A stretch of 60,564 nt of DNA from JBBQZO01 sp038207625 (GTDB taxonomy: Bacteria > Pseudomonadota > Gammaproteobacteria > Burkholderiales > Burkholderiaceae_D): positions 1 to 60,564 of the forward strand of contig JBBQZO010000036.1 in NCBI GenBank assembly GCA_038207625.1, written 5' to 3'. The notes below the pieces were generated by a model. It searched no databases. It saw only the letters and a program-made list of their open reading frames with translations, and was not told where the DNA came from. The translations under genes were made by a program, and so were the position numbers. Positions 59,684-60,564 of this stretch are shown piece by piece; position 1 is the stretch's first letter; every line of letters starts with the position of its first letter.

Positions 59684-60564
59684 ATGATGGATGCAGTTTT
59701 CTACGGCTTTACGGTGCTGCTGTTCGCGGCGGTGATCCTGCTGATCGAAGGCGCCTACCTGTGGTGGTCGGGCACCCACGGCGGCGGCGCCCAGCGCATT
59801 GCGCGCCGCCTGCGCCTGATGTCGGGGGTGGACGGCGGCGAGCGCGAAAAGGTCTCGATCCTGAAGCAGCGCCGCTACAGCAGCGGCGACTGGCTGGACG
59901 GCTTCCTGCACCGGCGCCGCCTGGCGCACGCGATCGACCGCCTGCTGGTGCAGTCGGGCCTGCGCTGGACCGTGGCGCAGTTCATCGCCGCCTCGCTGGG
60001 CGGCATGTTGCTGGCCTCGCTGCTGCTGATCATGCGCCCGGTGCCGCCGCTGGCCAAGGTGGTGATCGCGTTCGCCTTCATGATGGTGCCGTACATCCTG
60101 GCGCTGCGGGCGCGCGCCGCGCGCCTGGTCAAGATCGAGGAGCAGCTGCCCGAGGCCGCCGATTTCCTGGCGCGGGCGATGCGCGCCGGCCATTCGTTCA
60201 CCAACGTGCTGCAGATGGTCGGCACCGAGCTGCCGGAGCCGCTCAGCGGCGAGTTCCGCGCCGCCCACGAAGAGATCAACTACGGCGTGCCGATGAACGA
60301 AGCGCTGTACAACCTGGCCGACCGGATTCCCCTGACCGACCTGCGCTACCTGATCATCGCGGTGGTGATCCAGCGCGAATCGGGCGGCAACCTGGCCGAA
60401 ATCCTCGGCAACATCAGCTACATCATCCGCCAGCGCCTGAAGCTGATCGCCAAGGTGCGCGTGCTCTCGGCCGAGGGGCGCATGTCGGCCTGGGTGCTGG
60501 GGCTGCTGCCGTTTTGCGTGATGGCTTTCATGATGGTGCTGAACTACGACTACGTCAGCGTGCT
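59684..60564 (+). CDS. tadB: TadB inner-membrane platform protein (3' end outside window)
   Basis: The frame starts at ATG 59684 (tandem ATGs at 59684 and 59687) behind AGGAG and stays open to the window edge, giving 293 codons. It has an N-terminal membrane helix (VFYGFTVLLFAAVILLIEGAYLWW), two central helices, and then the T2SSF domain (LPEAADFLARAMRAGHSF, IAVVIQRESGGNLAEILGNI, KLIAKVRVLSAEGRMSAWVL). It forms the inner-membrane platform with TadC, which should follow outside the window. Confidence 0.92.
   Translation, partial: MMDAVFYGFTVLLFAAVILLIEGAYLWWSGTHGGGAQRIARRLRLMSGVDGGEREKVSILKQRRYSSGDWLDGFLHRRRLAHAIDRLLVQSGLRWTVAQFIAASLGGMLLASLLLIMRPVPPLAKVVIAFAFMMVPYILALRARAARLVKIEEQLPEAADFLARAMRAGHSFTNVLQMVGTELPEPLSGEFRAAHEEINYGVPMNEALYNLADRIPLTDLRYLIIAVVIQRESGGNLAEILGNISYIIRQRLKLIAKVRVLSAEGRMSAWVLGLLPFCVMAFMMVLNYDYVSV

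Overview
The window looks like chromosome of a GC-rich betaproteobacterium of the family Oxalobacteraceae (Massilia / Duganella / Janthinobacterium type). This is inferred from the fused indolepyruvate:ferredoxin oxidoreductase, the fused isobutyryl-CoA mutase IcmF, the Tad pilus gene order, the tandem M13 peptidases, and scattered short hairpin repeats built on GGGGTCAGAGT and GGGGTCTGTCCCC. No database search was possible, so gene names rest on motif recognition.

Layout. 1-7.2 kb: end of a TonB-dependent receptor, proline iminopeptidase, a DUF2721 membrane protein, an SRPBCC protein and a FadH-type 2,4-dienoyl-CoA reductase. 7.3-10.6 kb: a ParDE-like toxin-antitoxin pair whose toxin is cut short at a repeat, a KAS III-like synthase and a CtpA-type protease. 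10.9-18.3 kb: a Spy-like periplasmic protein, a second TonB receptor and two tandem M13 metallopeptidases. 18.3-19.9 kb: terminators, a 20-bp minisatellite, a hairpin repeat, a membrane-anchored cytochrome c and tRNA-Arg(CCG).

20.5-24.1 kb is the most unusual part. It is an AT-rich segment between tRNA-Arg and a 19-bp-stem terminator. It encodes two short paralogous peptides (71 and 72 aa), a TPR-membrane-GGDEF diguanylate cyclase lying between them, and a SonM-like tetrapyrrole-methylase-family methyltransferase. I read it as a split borosin locus, that is, a RiPP system making backbone N-methylated peptides. It has two precursors with different cores and a cyclic-di-GMP enzyme inside the cluster; the first precursor ends only 3 nt before the cyclase start.

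24.1-37 kb: a WYL regulator with a VOC protein, a DUF1778/GNAT toxin-antitoxin pair, a 1181-aa multidomain flavin/Fe-S oxidoreductase, several small unknown proteins, a MoaD/ThiS-like protein paired with an Asp-box propeller, a TetR regulator divergent from a metallo-beta-lactamase-fold hydrolase, and an AEC transporter. 37.2-46.6 kb: IcmF and fused IorAB (aromatic and branched-chain amino acid catabolism, with a LiuR-like operator before icmF), phospholipase PldA and a LysR regulator. 46.7-49 kb: a convergent cyclic-di-GMP pair, HD-GYP phosphodiesterase and GGDEF cyclase. 49.4 kb to the end: a Tad/Flp pilus operon (flp, cpaA, AAA+ ATPase, cpaB, cpaC, lipoprotein, tadG, two tadE-like genes, cpaE, cpaF, tadB), truncated at the window edge in tadB.
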